A program made the position numbers and the translations under genes. Below the pieces are notes generated by a model. The model made no database searches. It was not told where the DNA came from and was given only the letters and a program-made list of their open reading frames with translations. From Hyphomicrobium sp. CS1BSMeth3 (GTDB lineage: Bacteria; Pseudomonadota; Alphaproteobacteria; Rhizobiales; Hyphomicrobiaceae): a stretch of 64,000 nt of DNA. Position 1 is the first letter of the stretch; each line of letters starts with the position of its first letter. Where the stretch lies: NCBI RefSeq assembly GCF_900117415.1, contig NZ_FPEI01000006.1, positions 2,232,001-2,296,000 of the forward strand, in the 5' to 3' direction. Shown here one piece after another: positions 14,174-22,789 of this stretch.

Positions 14174-14929
14174 TCAGGCGCCAAGCATGGACAAAAGTCG
14201 CCGAGCGTCCTTGGGTGCGGCGCTCTTCTGGTCGTTATCGAAATAGACGAATACCTCACGACCGCGCCGTCGCCAGCGTCGGATGTGATCCGCCCAAGAG
14301 TTCAACGTCGTCTCGGGATAGCGGCCCTTGTAGCTTCCAGCCGGCCCATGGCCACGCACGTACACGTGGCGCGCCGTCACTTTCCATGGCGCCGGGGCTT
14401 GATGGTGATCCGACAGGCATAGCGCAGCATTGTGCTCACGGAGCAGCGCGAGAATTTTCGCCGCATACCAGCTCTCGTGCCGAAACTCGAAGACATAGCG
14501 GTGCTTGCTGGGCAGCATCGCGAGGAAGTGCTCGAGACGACTGGCGTCCGCGTCGAAGTTCGCAGGAAGCTGAAACAGCACCGGCCCGAGCTTGCTGCCC
14601 AGCGCACGCAACCTCGTGTTCATCAGCCTGAGCGAACTCGGGCATGTCTCGCCGAGGCGTTTCCAGTGCGTGATGTACTTCGATGCCTTCCAGGCAAATA
14701 GGAAATCATCCGGTGTTTCGTCCCGCCACCGATGGACCGTCGCCAGGGAGGGCGTTCGATAGAAGGATCCATTGATCTCGGTCGTCGCGAACTGAGTAGC
14801 GTACCAAGCAAGCCACCGCTTCTTGGCCACATCGCGTGGATAGAATGGGCCGCGCCAGCCGTCATAGGCCCAACCGGACGTTCCGATCCAGATATGGCGA
14901 ACGGCTGTCCTTCTCAGCGTCGCGGCCAT
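14174..14929 (-). CDS. DUF72 family protein (YecE-like)
   Basis: A 251-residue soluble protein of the DUF72 family, which has a TIM-barrel-like fold and no settled activity. Family marks are the start IWIGTSGWAYDGWRGPFYP, the segment EINGSFYRTP, SKYITHWKRL, LPANFDAD, FEFRHESWY and the end FVYFDNDQKSAAPKDARRL. The same frame is open back to 15370, but the first 147 codons of that extension are a broken TetR start plus an out-of-frame stretch, so the ATG at 14929 is chosen. It has only a weak ribosome site. The gene has no obvious functional link to its neighbours. Confidence 0.88.
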   Translation of the reverse strand: MAATLRRTAVRHIWIGTSGWAYDGWRGPFYPRDVAKKRWLAWYATQFATTEINGSFYRTPSLATVHRWRDETPDDFLFAWKASKYITHWKRLGETCPSSLRLMNTRLRALGSKLGPVLFQLPANFDADASRLEHFLAMLPSKHRYVFEFRHESWYAAKILALLREHNAALCLSDHHQAPAPWKVTARHVYVRGHGPAGSYKGRYPETTLNSWADHIRRWRRRGREVFVYFDNDQKSAAPKDARRLLSMLGA

Positions 14930-15033
14930 AGCTTGATCTTCATGGCACACTCCAACATCTGCACGAATGCGCTCTCCCGCCGACCTGACACGGCCGACAG
15001 TGCGATAACGATCATCGATCCGCCAGGGATCCG

Positions 15034-15370
15034 CTACTTCTTGCGGCGAGCCCGGGTCCGCGCCGCCTTCTTTGCAGCCATCTTGCGGCCCGCGGCTCCC
15101 TTCGTGCGTGCTGCCTTGCGGGCAGCCTCCGAACGATCGGCCGGAGAGCGTCGTGCGGCCGGTGCTCGACAGCCTGCGCCGAAGATATGAGGCTTGCATC
15201 GAGATCGTGCCCGTGGCCAAGCCTGCCTTGGCGGCGACGGCCGCCACCTGCGTGTGCCGCCAACCGTCCTCGGCGACGAGATCGCGGGCGGCCTTGAGAA
15301 TGCGCGCGCGATTATCCTCCAGCCGGACGACCACGGCAGGCGTGCGGCGATAGACCACGGCGCGCCTCAA
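15034..15370 (-). pseudogene. Truncated TetR regulator joined to a Lys/Ala-rich gene tail
   Basis: From a TTG at 15370 the first 56 codons encode a normal TetR DNA-binding start (RILKAARDLVAEDGW ... VAAVAAKAGLATGTI). The expected continuation (a Y-x-F-x-S-K motif and the ligand-binding domain) is absent. At about 15203 the frame enters sequence that makes sense only in another frame. There it encodes a basic tail (KAARTKGAAGRKMAAKKAAR, then TRARRKK and a TAG at 15034). Such tails occur at the C-terminus of Ku and histone-like proteins in this order. The structure is best read as a deletion scar joining two genes. The upstream operators survive. Confidence 0.6.
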
Positions 15371-15373
15371 GAA

Positions 15374-15410
15374 ATGAACTTAGGTTCATCGCAAGTGAAC
15401 TACAATTCAT
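15374..15410. promoter_or_regulatory. Tandem TetR-type operators
   Basis: Two palindromes of the form RTGAAC-N4-RTTCAT: ATGAAC/GTTCAT at 15374-15389 (perfect) and GTGAAC/ATTCAT at 15395-15410 (imperfect). Their centres are 21 bp apart, two helical turns, as expected for cooperative binding. They sit just upstream of the broken tetR gene. Confidence 0.5.
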
Positions 15411-15637
15411 TCTTTGAGCCCAGCAGGCGGGCGAGCGTGATTGCGGCCCGCGGAGCAGCCTCACCTTCCTTAACGATCAGGGCCGGTGATCTGGTCAATG
15501 CGGACCTTCGCCGATCTTTGCTACGGAGGAGATGATGGTAGCCAGACCGAAGTTGAGCTACGACTCCCTGCCCCGTGCGGTCGAAGCCGTCCGGCGGCTC
15601 GTCAGGACGCCATCGGCAGGGTTGGAGCAAACCGCAA

Positions 15638-15973
15638 ATGACAGACGTAACCGTCTATTCGCTGGTCGCGGGAATCGCCGCTTTGCTGGGAATGATTGCC
15701 GGGCGCGTATTTGCGATAGAATGCGGCAAAGGGCTCACATCCATTTTCGCCGCGGCGTATATCGCGGCGGGTGTAGGCCTGATGAGCTCCATCATGATCG
15801 GACCGATACTCGCTTTGGTGGCGCAATATCTCAGTAGTGGGACCACCACTTGGTTTAATGCTCTGGAAGTTGCGGGCACTTCACTGCTGTGGGGCACGGC
15901 GGCAGGTGCGGCCGGCGGCATGGCAATCGGCATGGTAATTGCGGTGCTGCCGTCGAGATGGTTCGCGCGGTAG
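15638..15973 (+). CDS. Small hypothetical membrane protein
   Basis: A 111-residue protein, start chosen at the ATG at 15638 (MTDVTVYSLVAGIAALLG) with GGAG some 12 bases before. It is almost wholly hydrophobic, with about three membrane helices: residues 7-25, 32-58 and 78-105. Glycine and alanine are common in the last (LLWGTAAGAAGGMAIGMVIAV). No family is recognised. It is convergent with the ABC permease that ends at 16037. A second open frame starts at 15532 (ATGATG with a perfect GGAGGAG) and overlaps it out of frame. That frame may be a remnant of an upstream cistron. Confidence 0.55.
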   Translation: MTDVTVYSLVAGIAALLGMIAGRVFAIECGKGLTSIFAAAYIAAGVGLMSSIMIGPILALVAQYLSSGTTTWFNALEVAGTSLLWGTAAGAAGGMAIGMVIAVLPSRWFAR

Positions 15974-16036
15974 CTTATTGCACTCGGGACGTGCGGCTCC
16001 GGCAGCTTGCCCGCACGAGGGCGTCGGCAGCTCAAG

Positions 16037-16915
16037 TCAGACTTGCATGCCCCAGCGCTGGACAGTGCTGCGCTCCACGAGACGGAACACAACGTTTTCG
16101 ACCAGCAGACCGAAGATGATCACGGTCAGCAGGCCTGCGAATACGCCAGGGATATCGAGCTGGTTCTTGTGCTGGAAAATGAACCAGCCAAGCCCGCCAT
16201 CACCGCCGCTCGCGCCGAAGACAAGCTCCGCCGCAATCAATGTGCGCCACGCAAATGCCCAGCCGATCTTGAGGCCGGTGAGGATGCTTGGAAACGCACC
16301 TGGAATGAGAATTCGGGCGACGTAGCCGACTTTACTGAGGCCGTAGTTCTGTCCCACCATGCGCCACGTGGGGCTGACCGCGCGGAAGCCGGCATGTGTA
16401 TTGAGCGCCACCGACCACAACACAGCGTGGATGAGAACGAAGACGATGCTCGGATTGCCGAGGCCGAACCAGATCATGGCCAGCGGCAGAAGGGCGATCG
16501 ATGGCAACGGATTGAACATCGAGGTCAGAGTTTCGAGGAGATCAGCGCCGATGCGCGTCGCGCTCGCAAAGGCAGTGAATACAGCAGCGAGCACAAGGCC
16601 GATCACATAGCCCTGAAGCAGCAGCTTGATGCTGAACCACGTGGATCGCGCGAGCTCGCCGGAAGCAAGCCCCGCGATCAGGGCGGAGACCGTATCGAGG
16701 AAGGTCGGAAAGAGCAGACTATTGCCGAGCCAGCGGGCATAGAGCTCCCAGGCCAGCGCGATCAGCACGAGCAGGATCGACTTGCGCACGGCGGCAAAGC
16801 CGATCAGACGCTCCCACACGCCAAGCGGCTGCTGGACGACACCGAGACCCGAGGTCGACACGGTATTGAAGATTTCGGGCCGCGAGGACACCGTGCCGGA
16901 AGTGGCATCAGACAT
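16037..16915 (-). CDS. ABC transporter permease, SsuC/TauC/NrtB type
   Basis: A 292-residue inner-membrane permease of a nitrate/sulfonate/taurine-type importer. After a short soluble N-terminus there are about six membrane helices, starting with SILLVLIALAWELYARW. The EAA-like cytoplasmic loop is visible as YVARILIPGAFPSILTGLKIGWAFAWRTLIAAEL, which contacts the ATPase. The start at 16915 overlaps the end of the ATPase gene by eight bases, and AGGAG lies about eight bases before it. An in-frame upstream start would reach into the ATPase gene and is less likely. It is the last gene of the SBP-ATPase-permease operon. Confidence 0.9.
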   Translation of the reverse strand: MSDATSGTVSSRPEIFNTVSTSGLGVVQQPLGVWERLIGFAAVRKSILLVLIALAWELYARWLGNSLLFPTFLDTVSALIAGLASGELARSTWFSIKLLLQGYVIGLVLAAVFTAFASATRIGADLLETLTSMFNPLPSIALLPLAMIWFGLGNPSIVFVLIHAVLWSVALNTHAGFRAVSPTWRMVGQNYGLSKVGYVARILIPGAFPSILTGLKIGWAFAWRTLIAAELVFGASGGDGGLGWFIFQHKNQLDIPGVFAGLLTVIIFGLLVENVVFRLVERSTVQRWGMQV

Positions 16916-17702
16916 GGGTGGCACTCCTCTGGCTCGCCGGGGCGTCGAACAGCAAATCCTCGATCTTTTGGACAAGCGGCTTGCCGCTCGCGTCCAAAGT
17001 GTCCGCGCCGGAGCTGTTCATCTCGGCTTTCACCTGCCCGGGATGGGCACTCAACAGCAGGATGCGGCTGCCGATGCGCACAGCTTCGGGAATGGAGTGG
17101 GTGACGAAGAGGACGGTGAACTTGGTGTCGTCCCACAACTGAAGCAGCTCCTCCTGCATCTTACCGCGTGTGAGCGCGTCGAGTGCTGCAAACGGCTCGT
17201 CCATAAGAAGGATTTCCGGCTCCATGGCCATGCCGCGCGCGATGGCAACGCGCTGCTTCATGCCGCCGGAGAGCGTGTGCGGATAGCTGTCGGCAAAGCT
17301 GGTCAGATTCACCTTGGCGATGTAATGCATGGCGCGCTCCTCCGCCTCACGGCTCCCCATGCGGCCGCTCGCCGTGAGCGCGAACATGATGTTCTGCTTC
17401 ACTGTCTTCCACGGGAGGAGCTGGTCGAACTCCTGGAACACGAGAACGCGGTCCGGTCCGGGCTTGGTGATCGGGGCGCCGTTCAGACGGATCTCGCCTT
17501 CGACGGGGCGGATATAGCCGCCGACCGCCTTGAGCAGTGTCGATTTTCCGCATCCCGAGGGGCCGACGATCACGAACCGGTCCGAGCGATGGACGTCGAA
17601 GCTCACGCGGTAGGTTGCGGTGACCAGATGATCGCGCGTGCGATACTGCAGCGTCACGCCCTGCACCGTGAGCAGAGATTCACTGCCAAGTCTGTCGTGC
17701 AT
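16908..17702 (-). CDS. ABC transporter ATPase, SsuB/TauB/NrtD type
   Basis: A 264-residue ATP-binding subunit that powers the neighbouring permease. Walker A is GPSGCGKST (near residue 48), the Q-loop is VFQEFDQLLPW, the signature is LSGGMKQRVAIARG, Walker B is ILLMDEPFAALD and the switch histidine is in FVTHSIPEA. All nucleotide-binding residues are present. The VFQE-LLPW Q-loop is typical of the taurine/sulfonate/nitrate subgroup. The gene lies 90 bases downstream of the binding-protein gene and overlaps the permease by eight bases. Subgroup membership does not fix the substrate. Confidence 0.93.
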   Translation of the reverse strand: MHDRLGSESLLTVQGVTLQYRTRDHLVTATYRVSFDVHRSDRFVIVGPSGCGKSTLLKAVGGYIRPVEGEIRLNGAPITKPGPDRVLVFQEFDQLLPWKTVKQNIMFALTASGRMGSREAEERAMHYIAKVNLTSFADSYPHTLSGGMKQRVAIARGMAMEPEILLMDEPFAALDALTRGKMQEELLQLWDDTKFTVLFVTHSIPEAVRIGSRILLLSAHPGQVKAEMNSSGADTLDASGKPLVQKIEDLLFDAPASQRSATHV

Positions 17703-17792
17703 GGAGGCGCCTAGTGAGAAAGCTGAGGCGGGCGTCGGCGGCCCGCCTAGGTGAAATGCACTTGAGATGCACGAGATACGTCGCGACAGACG

Positions 17793-18800
17793 TCAGTTTC
17801 CGTCCTGATTGTGCATCTCGGGAAAGAACATCTCCTTCCACGATGCCGGCTTGTTCTTGAGCGTGCCGATGCCGTGCATGAATTCGGCATACTTCATCAG
17901 GTTTTCGGATGCGGTCGTGTACTTGATGTCTTTGTCATTGAGAATTGCGACGAGCTCGTCGATTTCCCAGCCCTTGCCGCCCATAGAGGCGAGCAGGACT
18001 TTGGCGGCGCCCGGCTTGTCGGCGGCGATCATCTGCATGGATTCCTTCAGCGCCGCGAGGAAAGCGCTGAAGACCTTCGGATTGGCCTTTTGGAATCGCT
18101 CGGTGGTCGAGATCATGGTGAAGGTGGTCGATCCGCCCATGACGTCGCTCGTGGTCTGGATGGTCCGAATATTCTTTTCCTTGATCTCGCGGTGATGAAA
18201 CGGCGGCGAGGTGTAGTGCGCGGTGATCTGCTTGTTGCCGGTGAGCATGGCGATCACGCCATCGGGGTGCGTCATGGAGACGGTATTGCGGTCGAAGCGA
18301 AAGGCTTCGGCCTTTCCGTACTTCGCGAGCGCATGCATCTGCATGATGATCGAGGGGATCGAGACCTTTACGGCAGTGACGGCGATCTTGTCCTCGGGCT
18401 TGATGTCGTCGAGGGATTTCAGATGCTCGGCGCTCGTATTGAGGTACATCGGCATCGAGCTCATGCCGGCGGCAGCCTTCACCTCGATGGGCGTACCCTT
18501 GGTGCGATCCCAGAGCGTGAGGAACGCTGGAGGGCCGGCCGAGATGAAGTCCGCCGAGCCTGAGAGAAGGGCCTCGTTCATCACCGAGGGGCCGCCGATG
18601 TTGGCCCAGTTCACTGTGACGGGCACCCCGGCTGTGGCGGAATGCTTCTCGATGAGCTTGTGCTCTTTCATCATGTGGAGCGGCAAGAAGCCGAAGCCGC
18701 CGGCGCCCATCGGTATGCGCAGTTCCGTCACTTCTGCCTGGGCAGCCATCGGCACGGCGGCGATCATGGCGGCAAAGATGAGGCTGCAAATGCGTTTCAT
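17793..18800 (-). CDS. Periplasmic substrate-binding protein, NMT1/THI5-like
   Basis: A 335-residue exported solute-binding protein. The ATG at 18800 is preceded by GGGAG and opens a clean signal peptide (MKRICSLIFAAMIAAVPMAAQA). The mature part has the NMT1/THI5 and SsuA-like layout: GFGFLPLHMMKEHKLIEKH, then VNWANIGGPSVMNEALLSGSADF, and later TSDVMGGSTTFTMIS. Relatives bind sulfonates, taurine, nitrate, pyrimidine precursors or aromatic acids, so the ligand is open. It is the first gene of its ABC operon and is divergent from the MmgE/PrpD gene at 19031, across a 230-base gap that probably holds both promoters. Confidence 0.9.
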   Translation of the reverse strand: MKRICSLIFAAMIAAVPMAAQAEVTELRIPMGAGGFGFLPLHMMKEHKLIEKHSATAGVPVTVNWANIGGPSVMNEALLSGSADFISAGPPAFLTLWDRTKGTPIEVKAAAGMSSMPMYLNTSAEHLKSLDDIKPEDKIAVTAVKVSIPSIIMQMHALAKYGKAEAFRFDRNTVSMTHPDGVIAMLTGNKQITAHYTSPPFHHREIKEKNIRTIQTTSDVMGGSTTFTMISTTERFQKANPKVFSAFLAALKESMQMIAADKPGAAKVLLASMGGKGWEIDELVAILNDKDIKYTTASENLMKYAEFMHGIGTLKNKPASWKEMFFPEMHNQDGN

Positions 18801-19030
18801 TTGTTTCGCTCCCTGGAACCCGTTTTGATTGGCGCTGTCTTGGGACAGCTGCGCAGCTTGGCCGGCTTTATCGCACGATCTGATCCCCGTTCGGTACTTC
18901 ATTTCTGCATACAGCCCTCGAGGACAATGCTGATATAGGTCCAATCCGGTCAGAGCGCGCGCCGAGCGGCGTGGCCCGGACCTCCGAGGCTCCTTGTTGA
19001 AGCTCCCACACACAGCGGCTACTGCGCGCC

Positions 19031-20386
19031 ATGACCCGTCCCTCAGGCATCTCGAGAACCTTCGCCGAGCTCATTGTCGACACGACATGGGAACGACTTC
19101 CGGAGCGCGTCCGGCACGAGGCCAAACGCTCTATTCTCAACTTCATGGCGACGGCGCTCGCCGGATGCCGCGAGGATGCGGTGGAGCATACACTCGCCTC
19201 CCTCGCCGCGTTCTCGGGAGTGGAACAGGCGACCGTCATCGGACGCACGGAGAGGCTCGACGCGCTCAGCGCGGCATTCCTCAACGCGGCGAGCGGCAAT
19301 GTCTTCGATTTCGACGACACGCACCTGCGCACGGTCATCCATCCGACTGCGCCGATCTTGCCTGCGCTTTTCGCCCTTGCCGAGCTGCGATCCGTGTCCG
19401 GACGCGAGCTCCTTCTTGCCTTTGCGCTCGGCGTGGAGATCGAATGCCGGGTCGGCAATGCCATTTCACCGGAGCACTACGCGCGCGGATGGCACATTAC
19501 GTCCACCTGCGGCTGTCTCGGAGCGGCGGCTGCGGCTGGGAAGCTGCTTTCACTCGATGCAGATCAATTGATCTGGTCGCTGGGCTCGGCTGCGACACAG
19601 ACCGGCGGCCTCGTCGAGTGTCTCGGCACCCCGGCGAAGAGCCTGAGCGTCGGCAATGCCGCGCGCAATGGATTGTGGTCCGCACTCCTCGCAGAGCGCG
19701 GCTTTCGCGGACCACCTGCGCCGCTCGAGGGGAAGCAGGGCTATTTCAATGCTCTCGCCCCCTCTGCCCCCGACTGGTCGGCTCTAACGCGGGAGTTGGG
19801 AGAGACCTGGGAGCTTCTTCAGAACACTTACAAGCCATATCCAGCGGGCATCGTCGTCCATCCTGTCATCGATGCAGTGTTGGCACTCCGTCAAGAGCAC
19901 GTGCTCGCGCCCGACAATATCGAGCGCATCGTGGTTCGCGGCCATCCCCTGCTCGCAGCGCGGACGGACCGCCCGCACGTGACATCGGGACGCGAAGCCC
20001 AGGTGAGCGTTCAGCACAGCGTGGCGGCCGCACTCTTGTTCGGAGAGGCATGTCTGGCGCAATATACGGATACATGCGTACGCGATCCTGCAGCCCTAGC
20101 CCTGCGAGCGAAAGTCCAAGTCGAACGGGATGCGGGCATTGCCGTAGAGGCAGCCGCTCTGCGGATCGAGATGAAGGATGGGACGGTGCACGCCCTTGCG
20201 GTGCCGGCCGCTCGGGGCAGCCTGGCTCGTCCTCTGAGCGATAGTGAAATCGAGGAAAAGTTGCACAGGCTCGCGGCCGGTTGGTGCCCCACCCATGATG
20301 TGCAGCCGCTCATTGACGCCGTCTGGGCGTTGGATCGCGCGGCGGATGCTGCGGCAGTTCCTCGCCTCACTGTGCCGACAATATAA
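19031..20386 (+). CDS. MmgE/PrpD family protein
   Basis: A 451-residue cytosolic protein of the MmgE/PrpD family, whose characterised members are 2-methylcitrate dehydratase, cis-aconitate decarboxylase and immune-responsive gene 1 type enzymes. Visible family features are the N-terminal helical domain (RHEAKRSILNFMATALAG), NVFDFDDTHLRTVIHPTAPI, GVEIECRVGNA, the GWHITSTCGCLGAAAAAGKLL segment and YKPYPAGIVVHPVIDA. There is no prpB/prpC context, so methylcitrate metabolism is unlikely. The divergent ABC importer suggests that it acts on an imported small acid or cyclic compound. This is inference only. Confidence 0.85.
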   Translation: MTRPSGISRTFAELIVDTTWERLPERVRHEAKRSILNFMATALAGCREDAVEHTLASLAAFSGVEQATVIGRTERLDALSAAFLNAASGNVFDFDDTHLRTVIHPTAPILPALFALAELRSVSGRELLLAFALGVEIECRVGNAISPEHYARGWHITSTCGCLGAAAAAGKLLSLDADQLIWSLGSAATQTGGLVECLGTPAKSLSVGNAARNGLWSALLAERGFRGPPAPLEGKQGYFNALAPSAPDWSALTRELGETWELLQNTYKPYPAGIVVHPVIDAVLALRQEHVLAPDNIERIVVRGHPLLAARTDRPHVTSGREAQVSVQHSVAAALLFGEACLAQYTDTCVRDPAALALRAKVQVERDAGIAVEAAALRIEMKDGTVHALAVPAARGSLARPLSDSEIEEKLHRLAAGWCPTHDVQPLIDAVWALDRAADAAAVPRLTVPTI

Positions 20387-20773
20387 GCTCTGCCATTTTT
20401 ATGCTGCCCTAAAAATCCCGCATCGCGGTGCGAAGGCCTGCGCGTTATTGACGCCTCGATAATGCCCGAGATCACAATCAGCGAACCGGACGCGGCCTCG
20501 CTCATGATCGGATTGCGCGCTTCGAAGTTCGCGACAACTCTGCCCTCCAGATATTCGCGGCGGCAGTAAGCCTGAACGCTTCCGCCGTAAGCATCCACTC
20601 GTCTGGAAAGAGGCGGCCCTCCTGCCCCATTCTTCTCAAGCGTCCGCGCTAAAGTGCTTCTGCCTGAGCCGGGCATCCGCAGATGAGATGAAGCGTCGCC
20701 ATGAAGGTCGGACTATCATGGAGGCCGGGCGCGGCTCCATCACCGCATCCGATCCGGCATGGGAACTTGAGGA
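20387..20773. other. Gene-free stretch
   Basis: 387 bases between the MmgE/PrpD gene and the methyltransferase-like gene. A minus-strand frame crosses it, but I recognise nothing in its translation and it runs on antisense into the MmgE/PrpD gene. No terminator with T-run or strong promoter was found. Confidence 0.4.
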
Positions 20774-21472
20774 ATGAGCGTCAGCGAGCCCGAACCTATG
20801 CCCCGCGGCGCCGCGCTCGCCTACGCGATCGGTCTGCCGCTGGCGTTGCTTGCGCTCGTTTTCGGACCCGTCGGCCGTCTCGACTGGCCGCCCGGATGGG
20901 TCTTCATAGCCTTCGTGGTCGTGGCTTTTGCCGTGTCGGCTCTCATTTTGTGGCGCATCAATCCCATCATCTATCGGGCACGCAGCCGCTTCCAGCCCGG
21001 CACGAAGCACTGGGACAAGATCCTGCTTTGGCTAATGCTGCCCGCCATGGTCGCCGAGATTCCCCTCGCCACCCTCGACGCCGGCAGACTGTTCTGGTCG
21101 GCCGTACCGTTCCCGATTGTCGTCCTCGGCTACGCTCTGCTTGGCGCGGGTATCGCGCTTAGCACCTGGGCGCAGGCGGTCAACCGTTTCTTCGAGCCCG
21201 GCGTGCGCATCCAGCGCGAGCGCGGCCAGCACGTGATCACGTCCGGACCCTATGCGATCGTGCGCCACCCTGGCTATGTTGGCGCGCTCATGATCTTTGC
21301 CGGCCTCGCGCTCGCCCTGGCGTCGTGGTGGGCGTTGGTCCCGGCTGCCTGGGCGAGCGCGCTTCTGATCCTGCGGACCCACTGGGAGGATGCACTGCTG
21401 CACGCCGAGCTCGAGGGCTACGCCAACTATGTGCGACGCACGCGATTTCGGCTGGTGCCAGGCATTTGGTGA
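20774..21472 (+). CDS. Isoprenylcysteine carboxyl methyltransferase (ICMT)-like membrane protein
   Basis: A 232-residue integral membrane protein with five or six helices. The C-terminal half carries the ICMT/PEMT S-adenosylmethionine-binding signature GPYAIVRHPGYVG (about residues 155-167) and a family-type end (EDALLHAELEGYANYVRRTRFRLVPGIW, given here in shortened sense as the EGYANYVRRTR segment). Bacterial members are mostly uncharacterised. Isoprenylcysteine substrates are not expected, so a small-molecule or lipid methyltransferase is more likely. The gene stands alone and is followed by an intrinsic terminator at 21613. Confidence 0.8.
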   Translation: MSVSEPEPMPRGAALAYAIGLPLALLALVFGPVGRLDWPPGWVFIAFVVVAFAVSALILWRINPIIYRARSRFQPGTKHWDKILLWLMLPAMVAEIPLATLDAGRLFWSAVPFPIVVLGYALLGAGIALSTWAQAVNRFFEPGVRIQRERGQHVITSGPYAIVRHPGYVGALMIFAGLALALASWWALVPAAWASALLILRTHWEDALLHAELEGYANYVRRTRFRLVPGIW

Positions 21473-21612
21473 ACGCCTAGCGACCGCACTCCCCGACGGG
21501 TTGAGATGGGATGAGGGCCCCGTCTAATGTCTCCAGGTTCGACACTTGATAGCTCTGCAGGAGATCATGGTGCCGGATCGTCAGATTCGGCATAGCCAAT
21601 ATTGTAAGCTCG

Positions 21613-21635
21613 GCCGGCAGCCCTCGCCGGCTTTT
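21613..21635 (+). terminator. Intrinsic terminator after the ICMT-like gene
   Basis: GCCGGC (21613-21618), seven-base loop, GCCGGC (21626-21631), then TTTT. It lies about 140 bases after the stop of the ICMT-like gene. Confidence 0.5.
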
Positions 21636-21843
21636 GGTTGGACCTCCTAGAAGATCGTACTTTCCGAGCCCGGTGGGGCGTTTCGCCACGCTTTCGATCG
21701 ACACCGTCATCCGCTTCCAGTCGCCCGCCGACCGCGCCGCCTTCACAGCCGATCTCGCCAGCGCCGTCCCAGCGCTCGCCGCACGCTATCACGACGGAAG
21801 CGCGCCGCGCGGACGGTCGCATCGGCTCGTCGTCGCGTCCTAG
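21634..21843 (+). pseudogene. C-terminal remnant of a probable transcription regulator
   Basis: An open frame of 69 codons without a plausible start of its own. The segment TLSIDTVIRFQSPADRAAF and the following LAARYHDGSAPRGRSHRL resemble, from memory, the C-terminal end of small helix-turn-helix regulators of Hyphomicrobiales. No DNA-binding domain is encoded upstream, and an intrinsic terminator sits at its 5' side. I read it as the tail of a gene whose front was lost. The family call is weak. Confidence 0.3.
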
Positions 21844-21991
21844 CCCGCGCTGGCCGACGCCAAATCCCGAAAGGATATCTCTCTTGCCTCATCAAGAAGG
21901 GCGAAAGCGGCAAGCGCTGGATCGAATAGGACACTACGCTCAAGAACGGCGAGATGGCTGCCGGAAAGCAGCGGATGCGAGTATCGTATGA

Positions 21992-22789
21992 TTAAATCGT
22001 CGTCATTCGCTTCAGACCGACCAGCCTGTCGCAAACGATCAGAGCCACGATTGTCGCCATGATCAAAAGAGCTGACGTTGCAGCAACCGTCGGATCAGGC
22101 GACATCTCCAGCTGGTTCAGGAGTTGGATGGGCAGTGTCTTCGTGTGCACATCGACCAGGAAGATCGAGATCGGATAGTTGTCGAATGAGGCGATAAAGG
22201 CGAACAGCGCGCCCGACATCACGCCCGGCAGAATGTTCGGCACGAGCACGCGCCATAGCGCCCTGGGATATGAGCATCCCAGCATCCGCGCGGCATCCAC
22301 CATCGAGAAATCGAACATGGACAGGCTGGCGAGCACTGTCCGCATGATGAATGGCATCGTCAGCACGATGTGTGCGATGAGCAGGGTCGCGTAGGCATCA
22401 TTCAGGCCGATAAGGCGCGCGGACTGCAGGAATGCGATGCCTAGGACCAATCCGGGGATCATCAGCGGCGACGCCATGAATGTTGCGATGGCGTCACCGC
22501 CGGGGACCATCCGGCGGACGACAGCGATAGCGCAGAGCGTTCCCAGAACAAGCGAAATGAGAGTCGAGATGAAGGCGACCTGCGCGGAGAGCCACGCCGA
22601 TGCGAGAAGCCCGTCGGCGTTGCGGATCGAATAGTACCACTTGAGGGAGAAGCCCTGCGGCGGAAACGAGAAGACGGCCGACTCCGTGAAGGACACCGCC
22701 ACAACGATCACGATCGGCGTGAAGAGAAACATGAGTACGAGGCCCAGCATGACCCAGCACAGCGCGAATGAGATGCGAGGTATCATCAT
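21992..22789 (-). CDS. ABC transporter permease, PotC type
   Basis: A 265-residue inner-membrane permease of the polyamine/opine/iron class. It has six helices, beginning SFALCWVMLGLVLMFLFTPIVIVV. The cytoplasmic EAA loop is AARMLGCSYPRALWRVLVPNILPGVMSGALFAF. The start overlaps the stop of the PotB-type gene by four bases (22786-22789), so the two permeases are coupled and probably form a heterodimer. It is the last gene of the hydantoinase-SBP-ATPase-permease-permease run on the minus strand. Confidence 0.9.
   Translation of the reverse strand: MMIPRISFALCWVMLGLVLMFLFTPIVIVVAVSFTESAVFSFPPQGFSLKWYYSIRNADGLLASAWLSAQVAFISTLISLVLGTLCAIAVVRRMVPGGDAIATFMASPLMIPGLVLGIAFLQSARLIGLNDAYATLLIAHIVLTMPFIMRTVLASLSMFDFSMVDAARMLGCSYPRALWRVLVPNILPGVMSGALFAFIASFDNYPISIFLVDVHTKTLPIQLLNQLEMSPDPTVAATSALLIMATIVALIVCDRLVGLKRMTTI

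Larger units (their letters stand above)
21473..21991. other. Stretch with a terminator and a gene remnant but no intact gene
   Basis: 519 bases between the ICMT-like gene and the PotC-like permease. It holds the terminator at 21613-21635 and a decayed reading frame at 21634-21843. The rest shows nothing I can name. Confidence 0.45.

Noticed and set aside
14174-15370. One continuous 398-codon frame that could be read as a TetR-DUF72 fusion protein
   Set aside because: The middle section makes sense only in another frame, as a Lys/Ala-rich tail with its own stop. The DUF72 part is complete from its own ATG.
20011-20676. A minus-strand gene running from the gap into the MmgE/PrpD gene
   Set aside because: Half of it is antisense to a confident gene, and the remaining translation has no recognisable feature.
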